A stretch of DNA of 64,000 nt from the NCBI GenBank assembly GCA_009711615.1, contig VENI01000005.1, positions 558,001 through 622,000 of the forward strand, written 5' to 3'. This DNA comes from Bacillota bacterium. Lineage in GTDB: Bacteria; Bacillota; Desulfotomaculia; Desulfotomaculales; Desulfohalotomaculaceae. A model generated the notes under the pieces. The model did no database searches. It was not told the origin of the DNA and worked only from the letters and a program-made list of their open reading frames with translations. Below are positions 56,736 to 64,000 of this stretch, piece after piece. A program made the position numbers and the translations under genes. Every line of letters begins with the position of its first letter. Position 1 is the first letter of the stretch.

Positions 56736-56801
56736 CGGACTTTCTAGCTATATTTTTGATAACTAACTACATATCGCTGTTTATTTAACCATTCTTCATT
56801 T

Positions 56802-58229
56802 TTAATTCTTAATGGAATTCTTGTATTCTTTAGCTATTTTAACCAGCCCTTCTGCCCATGTTGGTACTGCTAGGGCGTGTAAGTGATTATATGAGGCCAA
56901 TACGTTTTTATATACTAAACCATCCTGCTGGCCATCAATGCCCCAGCCTTTTTTTACTGTATAGGCAAAATGCACTTTACTTTTATCTAGGTTAATAACT
57001 TTTGAGTTATGAAATTCATGTCCTTTTATTTTAGTACCAACCGGGAAGTACGGGTTTTGTTGACACACTTCTACTGCCATGTAACCATGACCCTGTGGCT
57101 TCTTGGTTAGTTCAACGTCGAAGGGTAATACACCAACCATTTGATGCGTTGTCTCTTGCCAGTTTATGCTGCGACCAAGGTACATTAGCCCTCCACACTC
57201 GGCATATACTGGTAGCCCTTGTTCAATGCGCTCTTTAATTGCCGCACGTAGGCTTGTGTTTTTCTCTAACTGTTCTGCCATTACCTCTGGAAAGCCACCG
57301 CCTATAAACAGGGCATCTACATTGGGCAATTGCCGGTCATTAATAGAGTCAATGGCCACCAGTTCTGCACCCTGGTCATGTAGCGCCTCTAAGTTTTCTG
57401 GGTAGTAAAAGGTAAAGGAACGATCCTTTAGCACACCAATTAACGGCTTGTCTTCAGAACTTCCTATCTCATGTGAGCGTTTAATTGTTGGCACCGGTTG
57501 TGGCACCGTTGTATTTACTTGTATTTCAGGTGCAGTACTTGCTACTTCCATTATTTTATCCAAGTCCAGATATTTTTCTGCTGCTTCAGCCAACATTTCC
57601 ACCGCTTGGTGCAGCGACTGATCTTCTTCCGCCGGAATTAGTCCTAAATGGCGATCAGGAATGGTGTACTGACTGCCCTTTGGCATGGCACCCAGCACTG
57701 GAATATCGCAATACTTTTCGATGGATGAACGTAGCATGTTTTCATGACGACTACGAGCCACATTGTTTAGAACTACCCCTGCAACATTAATGTCAGAATC
57801 AAAATACTTATATCCATTTACCATGGCAGCCACACTGCGTGTCATTCTGGTACAGTTAACAACTAGAATTACTGGTGCTTTAATGGTTTTGGCAATTTCG
57901 GCAGCACTACCGCTACCTTCTACGTCTAAACCGTCAAACAATCCCATAGCACCTTCCACAATGCTGATGCCTGCACCGTTACTGTGAGTGGCAAATGATG
58001 CTCTGATTGTGTCCTTATCCATCAGGTGTGCATCTAAGTTACGGCATGTTCTACCGGCCACCCTGGTCAACCAACTAGGATCAATAAAGTCTGGACCCTT
58101 TTTAAAGGGTTGTACTTTAATACCGCGGGCAGTTAAGGCGGCTAATAATCCTACTGTAATTGTGGTTTTGCCGGATCTTCCTTGTGGTGCTGCAATTAAT
58201 ATTCTTGGTGTGTTTTGTAATTTTTGCAT
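56802..58229 (-). CDS. CbiA-type cobyrinate a,c-diamide synthase / siroheme amidase (DsrN candidate)
   Basis: The 475 residues combine an N-terminal ATP-dependent synthetase domain (RILIAAPQGRSGKTTITVGLLAAL, P-loop; FKKGPDFIDPSWL) and a C-terminal class I glutamine amidotransferase-like domain (ALFIGGGFPEVMAEQL, Cys in PVYAECGGLMYLGRS near 335, His in KGHEFHNSKV near 430). CbiA amidates the a and c side chains of cobyrinate. In Dsr clusters a homologue, DsrN, amidates siroheme. The gene lies directly behind dsrMKC, and no other cobalamin gene is nearby, so I favour DsrN. A terminator and repeats separate it from dsrC. Confidence 0.88.
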   Translation of the reverse strand: MQKLQNTPRILIAAPQGRSGKTTITVGLLAALTARGIKVQPFKKGPDFIDPSWLTRVAGRTCRNLDAHLMDKDTIRASFATHSNGAGISIVEGAMGLFDGLDVEGSGSAAEIAKTIKAPVILVVNCTRMTRSVAAMVNGYKYFDSDINVAGVVLNNVARSRHENMLRSSIEKYCDIPVLGAMPKGSQYTIPDRHLGLIPAEEDQSLHQAVEMLAEAAEKYLDLDKIMEVASTAPEIQVNTTVPQPVPTIKRSHEIGSSEDKPLIGVLKDRSFTFYYPENLEALHDQGAELVAIDSINDRQLPNVDALFIGGGFPEVMAEQLEKNTSLRAAIKERIEQGLPVYAECGGLMYLGRSINWQETTHQMVGVLPFDVELTKKPQGHGYMAVEVCQQNPYFPVGTKIKGHEFHNSKVINLDKSKVHFAYTVKKGWGIDGQQDGLVYKNVLASYNHLHALAVPTWAEGLVKIAKEYKNSIKN

Positions 58230-58253
58230 TAGCCATCCCTGCCTTTCTAATTA

Positions 58254-58408
58254 ATTCAGGAGTTAGGAGTTAGTAGTTAGGAGTTTACTTAATTGCTCTT
58301 TTTTACCACTCTTGCCATGCTTTACGATATTTCAAATATTTCCTGCCGCTTCATAAAACATTAAAATGTTTTTAATTCTAACTCCTATCTCCTAGCTCCT
58401 CAATTCTG
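58254..58408. repeat. Opposed heptamer arrays between dsrC and the CbiA-type gene
   Basis: Direct units 58254-58284, complement units 58376-58408. Confidence 0.75.
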
Positions 58409-58422
58409 TTTTTAGAAAAGTA

Positions 58423-58451
58423 CACCCCCACCAAGTTGCTTGGTGAGGGTG
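58423..58451 (-). terminator. Terminator of the ferredoxin-dsrM-dsrK-dsrC operon
   Basis: CACCCTCACCAAG, CAA, CTTGGTGGGGGTG followed by TACTTTTCT on the minus strand. Confidence 0.8.
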
Positions 58452-58472
58452 GAAATTTGTTCTGAACCTGAG

Positions 58473-58790
58473 TTATACACAACCAGTTGGCTTTGGAAGG
58501 CCAGCTACTTTACAAGCACCCTTAGCAGGGCCGGTTGGGAACAACTGATAGATTTGCTTCAGGCTAAAACCAGTTTCTTTGCAAAGCTTACGGATCATTG
58601 GAGCAATACCAAACTGGAAGAAGTAGTCACGCAGGTAGTTAATAAGCTTCCAGTGTTCTTCGGTCAACTCTTCAATACCTTCTTCTTTTGCAAAATAGTG
58701 AGCTGCTTCTTCTGTCCACTGATCAGTGTTTACTAAGAAACCATCCTCATCAAGTTCAATTGTTTGCCCATTTACCTCAATATTTGGCAT
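58473..58790 (-). CDS. dsrC: DsrC sulfur carrier protein
   Basis: DsrC is a small protein that takes the sulfur of sulfite as a trisulfide between two cysteines and passes it to the membrane complex. The 105 residues end with GACKVAGLPKPTGCV, where the penultimate Cys and the Cys eleven residues before it are the active pair that separates true DsrC from TusE-like proteins. I choose the ATG at 58790 with GGAGGTG nine bases upstream. The frame runs on to 58853, but that includes the binding site. Confidence 0.96.
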   Translation of the reverse strand: MPNIEVNGQTIELDEDGFLVNTDQWTEEAAHYFAKEEGIEELTEEHWKLINYLRDYFFQFGIAPMIRKLCKETGFSLKQIYQLFPTGPAKGACKVAGLPKPTGCV

Positions 58791-58921
58791 ATCGGGGGAC
58801 ACCTCCATATGTTTTTTATTACTTGCGGTGTTGCATTCGAGTGAATACAACACCGCATACTAACCTATTGATATTTACCTATACCATTGTAATATATTTC
58901 AGCCAATTATGCTAGTCCCTT

Positions 58922-60310
58922 TTACTCATTTATTGGGGGATATAAGGCTGTACCTACCAAATCAATTAAACCTTTTACTTCTACACCCAGTTTATGCTCC
59001 TCTACCATTGGATACAGCTGTGCTTTACAGATTGAACAAGGAGCTACTAGGTAACCATCACCATTTTGGTCAATGCCAGTGGCACGTACTTGCTCTGCCT
59101 TTTTGGCTGAGAATTTGATACGCAGGTCGTACATAACCGGATCATCGTACAGGATAGCTGAACCACCACCGCAGCAGAAGTTACGCTCACGGTTTGGTGT
59201 CATTTCTCTAAAGTCACTCACACACGGTGTTAATACTTCACGAAGTTTTTCGCTAAGGTTACAAGCACGACCAAAGTTACATGGGTCATGTAACGTGGTT
59301 GGGTGGTTGTTTGCCTCAGGGTTCAACTTCAGCTGGCCAGTGCGAATATAGTGTGATGTTTCATCATGCAAGTGAACAATCGGCACCGGGATGGGACGGT
59401 CTGCCATGCTGGGCACGTACATTTTACCTGTCCGCCATCCGTGACCACACTCACCCCATACAATTTTCTTAACTCCCAATTTAACCGCTTCGTTAAGCAA
59501 TCGCATGGTATTATGACGCATGGTGTGACGTTGGTCAAACAATAAACCAAAGTTACCCGCCTCTGCAATTTCACTGCTCATGGTCCAGTTAACTCCCAAG
59601 TAGTGGAAGAACTTGGCCGCACCCATCATGGTGTTGGGGTTGAGCAAAAAGTCTGCAGATGATGGAATATACAGCACATCTGATTCTGGTTTATCTACCG
59701 GTATTTTAATGTCTACACCGGTTTCATCTACAATTTCTTCTTCTAAAAACTCACAAGTGTCCACCAGACCTGGTTTTGGTAGGCCTGTATGGTTACCGGT
59801 GCGATACATGGCCGCACCCACTGATGCCTGCAGCTTGGGCACCATTCCTAGCCAGTGCAACAGCTGACGTCCGGCAAAAGTTACTTCACATGTGTCAATA
59901 CCAAAGGGACAAACAAGAGCACAACGACGGCACTCATTACACTGGTAAAAGTATGAATACATTTTATTAATTGTATCCAACGACAGTGGCTCAGCGCCAA
60001 CTAAACCGCCAAACAGTTTACCCTCAACAGTATATGCAGCTTTCCAGGCTTTCCTAAATAAGTCTGCCCGGTTTGTTGGAATATTATTGGGATCCTTTGT
60101 ACCTAAATAAGTGTGACAGTTCTCTGCACAATGACCACACTTAGTGCATGATTCCATGGCCAACATAAGTGGACGATATTTTTCCACTAAATATTTTAAG
60201 TGTTTAAGCGCCTCTTCAACCTTACGATCATCAGGAACGGGGTCAATGAAAAGGGCACGCATTTCAGAATCGTTAGCTTTACCTGGTGCTTTGTATTTGT
60301 TTTCAGCCAT
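58922..60310 (-). CDS. dsrK: DsrK, cytoplasmic iron-sulfur subunit (HdrD-like)
   Basis: The 462 residues carry two [4Fe-4S] motifs (CTKCGHCAENCHTYLG near 55 and CNECRRCALVCPFGIDTC near 123) and two HdrD-like CCG elements (HDPCNFGRACN near 342 and NFCCGGGSAILYDD near 382, with a final CSICKAQ near 427) that bind a noncubane cluster. DsrK reduces the DsrC trisulfide. It follows dsrM after three bases and precedes dsrC. Confidence 0.95.
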   Translation of the reverse strand: MAENKYKAPGKANDSEMRALFIDPVPDDRKVEEALKHLKYLVEKYRPLMLAMESCTKCGHCAENCHTYLGTKDPNNIPTNRADLFRKAWKAAYTVEGKLFGGLVGAEPLSLDTINKMYSYFYQCNECRRCALVCPFGIDTCEVTFAGRQLLHWLGMVPKLQASVGAAMYRTGNHTGLPKPGLVDTCEFLEEEIVDETGVDIKIPVDKPESDVLYIPSSADFLLNPNTMMGAAKFFHYLGVNWTMSSEIAEAGNFGLLFDQRHTMRHNTMRLLNEAVKLGVKKIVWGECGHGWRTGKMYVPSMADRPIPVPIVHLHDETSHYIRTGQLKLNPEANNHPTTLHDPCNFGRACNLSEKLREVLTPCVSDFREMTPNRERNFCCGGGSAILYDDPVMYDLRIKFSAKKAEQVRATGIDQNGDGYLVAPCSICKAQLYPMVEEHKLGVEVKGLIDLVGTALYPPINE

Positions 60311-60313
60311 GCG

Positions 60314-61123
60314 TTACACCCCCCCTGAAGTTGTTTTTCCACCGGATACAACATTGGCGGTATTTGTTGTTGCTCCAGCCTTGGCACCGGGTAAACCTGG
60401 TGCAGGTTCAACATAAGGCCGGTTGATAATCCAGCGCTCTGCAAACATGCCGAACAGATGCATCAATTTGCTGAACGGGAAGACAATTAACATCAGCTGC
60501 ACCAACAACAGGTGCAAGGTAAATAAAATGTTGCTTTGATGCAATTCCACTGGTTGGAAAGTAGCCAGTTGAATGATATAGGCTTGGGCAGTTTCATAGT
60601 GAATACTATACTCAGGCATTAGACGCATCAAGTTACCAGCAGTAACAATACTGAGTAAAAGGAATAAGAGCAAGTAATCTGCAGGGTTGGATACATGTTT
60701 CACCTCAGTAATACTAAGGCGTCTGTACAAAAGGTAAATCAGAGTAACAAAGATTAAAATACCCATTGAAGTACCTAGTATATCCGATAATTGCTTACTT
60801 AGCTCCGGTGAAGTACCAATAAACTTGAACTGTTCACCTAAAAATGCAAAACCAACGATATGACCACCAATAATGTTAAGCAATGCAAAGTGCATTAGCC
60901 ATGCACCGGCCCATAAACTTTTGTCACCTTTGAACAAACTGCGGAATAAACCTACTTCTGCCACGTAATTAACGGCAGCACCGCTCACTGTATCAGGAGC
61001 AGGTGTTAATACAATATTATGCACAATTCTAGCGCTGGCCCACTTGCCCAGACGATACATTACACCCAGTACAAATATTGTGATTGTAATATAAGGTAAG
61101 ATTTGAAAAACCAAATATTCCAC
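60314..61123 (-). CDS. dsrM: DsrM, membrane cytochrome b subunit
   Basis: A 269-residue integral membrane protein with about six helices and a NarI-like fold. The His residues in LMHFALLNIIGGHIVGF (near 78-94) and LFTLHLLLVQLMLIVFPFSKLMHLFGM (near 205-231) are good candidates for heme b ligation. DsrM passes electrons between the quinone pool and DsrK. DsrJ, DsrO and DsrP genes are absent, as is normal for Gram-positive sulfate reducers. Confidence 0.93.
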   Translation of the reverse strand: MEYLVFQILPYITITIFVLGVMYRLGKWASARIVHNIVLTPAPDTVSGAAVNYVAEVGLFRSLFKGDKSLWAGAWLMHFALLNIIGGHIVGFAFLGEQFKFIGTSPELSKQLSDILGTSMGILIFVTLIYLLYRRLSITEVKHVSNPADYLLLFLLLSIVTAGNLMRLMPEYSIHYETAQAYIIQLATFQPVELHQSNILFTLHLLLVQLMLIVFPFSKLMHLFGMFAERWIINRPYVEPAPGLPGAKAGATTNTANVVSGGKTTSGGV

Positions 61124-61228
61124 AGGTACACCTCCTTGGGGTGATCCCCGAATTATTTTTTGATTTTGCAGGTGATGTCATTGGTTAGACAACACCTGCA
61201 TATTTAGTCATTTCCTTGGTTGCTAGCC

Positions 61229-61417
61229 TTACAGTTCTTGGATTACCGGTGCTTCGTGTGGGCAAGTTACCACACAGGTTTCACATCCCATGCAGTCAGT
61301 TTCGCTACCTGTTACAACAGCCTTGCCATCAACCATTTCTAAAATGGCAGCCGGACAAGCATCTACACATTCTCCGCAGCCCTCGCACTTCTCAGCGTCA
61401 ATTGACACCATGTACAT
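61229..61417 (-). CDS. Small 2[4Fe-4S] ferredoxin
   Basis: The 62 residues have two clusters with the pattern CEGCGECVDACP (about 11-22) and CMGCETCVVTCP (about 42-53). It is the first gene of the dsrMKC operon, with AAGGAGG seven bases upstream of its start. It could carry electrons to or from DsrK, or serve the sulfite reductase. There is no DsrL-like oxidoreductase in the window. Confidence 0.93.
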   Translation of the reverse strand: MYMVSIDAEKCEGCGECVDACPAAILEMVDGKAVVTGSETDCMGCETCVVTCPHEAPVIQEL

Positions 61418-61874
61418 GCCCCAAGACCTCCTTTATTTTTTTATTAAACATCATCCCTCCTCTTTAAGGAAGGGTTTGCTGCCTCAAATACTAATTTTAC
61501 ATTAAATTCAGTTAACTAACAACAATATTCCAAAAACAATGTTCAAAAATGCACAAATAATTGATATCAAAACCCCATTCATTCTAACATAAAAAAACAA
61601 ATGCCAAAAGGCACAAAGACACTTATTTTGCTTCTAAACCTTTATTCGTTGTTTCTTAAAATATTCCTTCTCTAGATAGACACTTTTTTCAGAATATACT
61701 AATGTTTCTTTTCTTCTACATACAAATAATATCATCAACTTTCTTCGACAGTAAATGAAATGATTTTTCAAATAATGTATATTTATAGAGACATAGGAAA
61801 TTTTTATTTCAAGTTGTTTAATAGAGTAGGATTTTTGATGCATCTGGAGAAACTAATAGAGGGAGGTGAGCATA
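61418..61874. other. Divergent intergenic region between ferredoxin-dsrMKC and YlbF
   Basis: About 457 bases of AT-rich sequence must hold two divergent promoters. I see no clear -35/-10 pair for the ferredoxin operon, no REP copy and no heptamer array. A 69-codon minus-strand frame (61634-61843) has no binding site and looks random. Confidence 0.6.
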
Positions 61875-62228
61875 ATGACTGATGTGGACAAGTCTATAGT
61901 AGAGTTAGCTAAAAGTTTAGGAGAAGATCTTGCTGATACTGAGGAGTTTAAACAAAAGCAGGAATCAGAGGAAGTACTGCGTCAGAATGAAGAGGCTCGC
62001 AAATTGGTTAAGGAATTTAAAAACCTAAAGAATTCTTTTGAGCGTATGGAAAGGTTAGGCGCTGCATTAACCGATAAAAATCGCCAGCAGTTAAAAGACG
62101 CTGAGGAAAAAGCCATGCAGCATCCTATGGTTAAGGAATGGTACGAAAAAAGCCAAAACTTTTATGACCTAGTGATAAAGGTTAATGAAAAAATGCAAGA
62201 AATGATGATTAATAGTACTAAAAAATGA
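61875..62228 (+). CDS. YlbF/YmcA-family protein
   Basis: The 117-residue, mostly helical protein has the YlbF-like pattern (KSIVELAKSLGEDLADTEEFKQKQESEEVLRQNEEARKLVKEFKNLKNSFERM and a second amphipathic helix pair). In Bacillus, YlbF and YmcA together with YaaT adjust RNase Y activity and phosphorelay output. Only one such gene is seen here. The start is the ATG at 61875 behind GGGAGGTGA; a GTG at 61866 overlaps that site. Confidence 0.85.
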   Translation: MTDVDKSIVELAKSLGEDLADTEEFKQKQESEEVLRQNEEARKLVKEFKNLKNSFERMERLGAALTDKNRQQLKDAEEKAMQHPMVKEWYEKSQNFYDLVIKVNEKMQEMMINSTKK

Positions 62229-62249
62229 TGGGTTAACCCATCATTTTTT
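62220..62249. terminator. Bidirectional terminator between ylbF-type gene and rex
   Basis: AAATGATGGGTT and AACCCATCATTT with T-runs, between the converging gene ends at 62228 and 62252. Confidence 0.9.
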
Positions 62250-62251
62250 TA

Positions 62252-62899
62252 TTATTTTTGGTTATTTTTCATTCCATCAAGATAACAAGCTAAAATTTGC
62301 ATTTCTGTGGTAATAATATCATTTATAACTTTTAAATCTTCCGGTACACATATTTCTACTGGTGAAAAGTTTAGTATAGATCTTATGTTTGCCTGCACAA
62401 TTGTATTGGCAGACATCTGTGCTTGAGCGGCTGTGGTGGCCAAAATTGCTATTTTTATGTCATTATCCTTTGCAAATGACGGCAGAAAGGACAGTGGTTG
62501 AACCGGCAGATGCTCTACCATTGTATGGTTTTGCAATGCAGGTTCTGGGTTAAAGGCCGCTACTATGCGAAAATTCCTACCATAAAGACAGTTGAATTCA
62601 ACCAGTGCCGCAGCCATTTTGCCTACACCCACAATTACTGTTTCCCAGTGTTGGTCCAAGTTTAATTTTCTACCTATAGTACGGTATAATAATTCGACAT
62701 TATACCCTACCCCGCGTTTACCCAGTTCACCAAAAAACGCCATATCTTTCCTAATCATGGTAGCTTCAACGCCAACTTCTTTGCTTAGTTCCTTTGATGA
62801 TACCGTACATTTACCCTGCTTTCTAAGTTTGGCTAAACTCTGGTGGTACAGGGGTAATCTTTTGGCTATAGCCCTTGGCATACCATCAGGAGAAGCCAT
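62252..62899 (-). CDS. rex: Rex-type redox regulator with altered nucleotide site
   Basis: Rex senses the NADH/NAD ratio and represses fermentative and respiratory genes. The 215 residues have the Rex winged helix (AKRLPLYHQSLAKLRKQGKCTVSSKELSKEVGVEATMIRKDMAFFGELGKRGVGYNV, about 12-68) and Rossmann domain. The nucleotide loop is GVGKMAAAL instead of GxGxLGxAL, and the acidic residue expected after AF (binding the adenine ribose) is Asn (AAFNPEP). So NAD(H) binding may be lost or changed. An 11-bp palindrome lies about 85 bases upstream. Confidence 0.85.
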   Translation of the reverse strand: MASPDGMPRAIAKRLPLYHQSLAKLRKQGKCTVSSKELSKEVGVEATMIRKDMAFFGELGKRGVGYNVELLYRTIGRKLNLDQHWETVIVGVGKMAAALVEFNCLYGRNFRIVAAFNPEPALQNHTMVEHLPVQPLSFLPSFAKDNDIKIAILATTAAQAQMSANTIVQANIRSILNFSPVEICVPEDLKVINDIITTEMQILACYLDGMKNNQK

Positions 62900-62982
62900 A
62901 CAAGGATCACTCCTTAAATAGTGAATAGTCAGAATTATAACTATATTAATAATAATTTAAATATATCACTTTTAGCCAATTA

Positions 62983-63008
62983 AGTAAATAGTTGTTTAAC
63001 TATTTACT
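62983..63008. promoter_or_regulatory. Perfect palindrome upstream of rex
   Basis: AGTAAATAGTT, loop GTTT, AACTATTTACT: 11-bp arms. It lies between the helicase terminator and rex and could be the autoregulatory operator. It does not match the usual Rex boxes TTGTGAANNNNTTCACAA or TTGTTAANNNNTTAACAA. Confidence 0.6.
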
Positions 63009-63038
63009 ATGGTTATTTTCTAGGAAAATTAACCACTA

Positions 63039-63075
63039 AAAAAGACCTCGGTTGTTTTATCAACAAAGGTCTTTA
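63039..63075 (-). terminator. Terminator behind the DEAD-box helicase gene
   Basis: AAAGACCT, inner hairpin TTGTTGATAAAACAACC, AGGTCTTTTTT on the minus strand. Confidence 0.85.
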
Positions 63076-63096
63076 ATACGATTCACCATATGTCTG

Positions 63097-63999
63097 TTAT
63101 CTGCCGCCGGTTTTTCTCTTGAAGGGCTTGTTACTTTTCCCTTTTCTATTTCTTGGCTGTCTGTTATTTGAACCCCATTTTTGTTTTTTGGGCCTAAATG
63201 GAGTTTCTTCTGTTAGTTTAATAGGTGTATCGTCCGGCTCTTTTGTAAGCAGTTTTAGTGCAGCTGACACAATCGCTGTTGATTCATGCTGAGTAAGCAG
63301 TTCCTCTGCTAACGCTTTATATGCATGAAAATCTCCCCGCTCTACAACTTCCACCAGCTTCTCTGCTGTAATACGCTGCTGACCTTTCATGGCCTCTGTT
63401 AATGACGGAACGGGTTTACGATTTATTTTCCGCTTTGTTATTCTTTCAATTAACTTTAACTGCCCTATTTCCCGGGGTGTAACAAAGGTAGTTGCCAAAC
63501 CCATGTTTCCGGCCCTGCCTGTTCTGCCTATTCGGTGCACATAACTTTCCGGGTCCTGCGGTATGTCAAAGTTGTATACATGGGTTACTCCGGAGATATC
63601 TAAGCCTCTAGCAGCTACATCGGTGGCCACTAAAACCTCAATGATACCCCTCTTAAATTTATTCATAACGCTATCTCGTTTGTTCTGGCTTAGATCACCA
63701 TGTATTCCCTCAACACCATATCCGCGCTTGTATAAAGCTTCGCTTAGTTCATCCACTCTTCGCTTAGTTCTTCCAAATATAATTGCCAGTTCAGGGGATT
63801 GGATATCTAATAGACGACACAATACATCAAACTTTTTGCTTTCCGGTACTTCTAAATACTCTTGCTCAATATTCGGCACCGTTATTTCTTTTGGTTTGAC
63901 AGAGAACAGCTTCGGTTCCACCATAAAACGCTGCGCCAATAACTTAATTGGGTTAGGTATGGTGGCAGAAAAAAGTAGTGTTTGACGATTCTCAGGAAC
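63097..63999 (-). CDS. DEAD-box RNA helicase, 5' end beyond the window
   Basis: The visible 300 codons are the C-terminal part of a CshA/DeaD-like ATP-dependent RNA helicase. The frame is open to the window edge. It begins with motif III ([21 protein letters not shown], near 63920-63980), continues with the helicase C domain ([75 protein letters not shown]), and ends with a basic Arg/Lys/Asn-rich tail that should bind RNA. Motifs I and II (Walker A and DEAD) lie outside. Such helicases remodel rRNA and mRNA. Confidence 0.93.
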   Translation of the reverse strand, partial: VPENRQTLLFSATIPNPIKLLAQRFMVEPKLFSVKPKEITVPNIEQEYLEVPESKKFDVLCRLLDIQSPELAIIFGRTKRRVDELSEALYKRGYGVEGIHGDLSQNKRDSVMNKFKRGIIEVLVATDVAARGLDISGVTHVYNFDIPQDPESYVHRIGRTGRAGNMGLATTFVTPREIGQLKLIERITKRKINRKPVPSLTEAMKGQQRITAEKLVEVVERGDFHAYKALAEELLTQHESTAIVSAALKLLTKEPDDTPIKLTEETPFRPKKQKWGSNNRQPRNRKGKSNKPFKRKTGGR

Positions 64000-64000
64000 T

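Noticed and set aside
61634..61843. 69-codon minus-strand frame in the ylbF-ferredoxin gap
   Set aside because: No ribosome binding site, AT-rich composition, and no recognisable motif. Probably chance.
62983..63008. Canonical Rex operator
   Set aside because: The half-sites do not match TTGTGAA or TTGTTAA, so it is listed only as a palindrome of unknown binder.

Overview
The window reads as a piece of chromosome from a Gram-positive, endospore-forming, sulfate- or sulfite-reducing anaerobe of the Desulfotomaculum type. Three things point there. Sporulation and germination genes (mbl, spoIIID, spoIIQ, spoIID, spo0F, sleB, ypeB, a GerMN lipoprotein) share the window with a dissimilatory sulfite reductase system (dsrA, dsrB, dsrD, dsrC, dsrM, dsrK). 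The electron-transfer complex is the short DsrMK form without J, O and P, as is usual in Gram-positive sulfate reducers. Many start sites follow strong GGAGG-type ribosome binding sites. Almost every gene lies on the minus strand, so the biological reading order runs from right to left.

Layout. 1-732: end of an unknown plus-strand gene. 0.8-6.5 kb: mbl, spoIIID, spoIIQ, spoIID, murA, and a solitary antitoxin with a toxin remnant. 6.8-14.1 kb: a complete F1Fo ATP synthase operon (atpZ-I-B-E-F-H-A-G-D-C). 14.3-25.2 kb: UDP-GlcNAc epimerase, a MazG-like protein, a large SLH/FecR/Ig-like surface protein, GerMN lipoprotein, dCMP deaminase, glyA, rpiB, arginine-phosphatase-type protein, mntP, sua5. 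25.3-43.2 kb: a NicO-type permease, prmC, prfA, DUF1385, rpmE, a radical SAM protein, LysM-M23 hydrolase, rho, fsa, fba, a zinc-ribbon protein, spo0F, a Yip1-like protein, sppA, pyrG, argS. Much of 0.8-41 kb keeps the order of the pyrG-to-mbl region of Bacillus subtilis. 43.2-45.9 kb: dsrA-dsrB-dsrD with a candidate promoter and operator. 46.2-54.3 kb: a four-helix-bundle gene and an apparent amino-acid catabolic module (T-box leader, Lrp/AsnC regulator, aminotransferase, SSS symporter, phenylacetate-CoA ligase, IorAB). 54.3-56.5 kb: sleB-ypeB. 56.8-61.4 kb: ferredoxin, dsrM, dsrK, dsrC, and a CbiA/DsrN-type amidase. 61.9-64 kb: YlbF-family protein, a divergent Rex-type regulator, and a DEAD-box helicase cut by the window edge.

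How the parts work together. DsrAB reduces sulfite on a siroheme centre, DsrC carries the sulfur as a trisulfide, and DsrMK with the adjacent ferredoxin connects this to membrane electron flow. The CbiA-type amidase beside dsrC may modify siroheme. The ATP synthase uses the proton gradient. The aminotransferase/IorAB/CoA-ligase set could turn an imported, probably aromatic, amino acid into an aryl-acetyl-CoA and reduced ferredoxin that feeds sulfite reduction.

The most striking non-coding content is three families of intergenic repeats. The first is a REP-like hairpin ending in CCCCTAC, with arms that differ by compensatory changes. The second is arrays of a TYAGNAG heptamer, often in opposed pairs right behind stop codons. 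The third is GCATGC-rich palindromes. Five copies of a unit combining all three fill successive gaps between spoIIID and atpC. I see no rRNA, tRNA, CRISPR array or insertion sequence.
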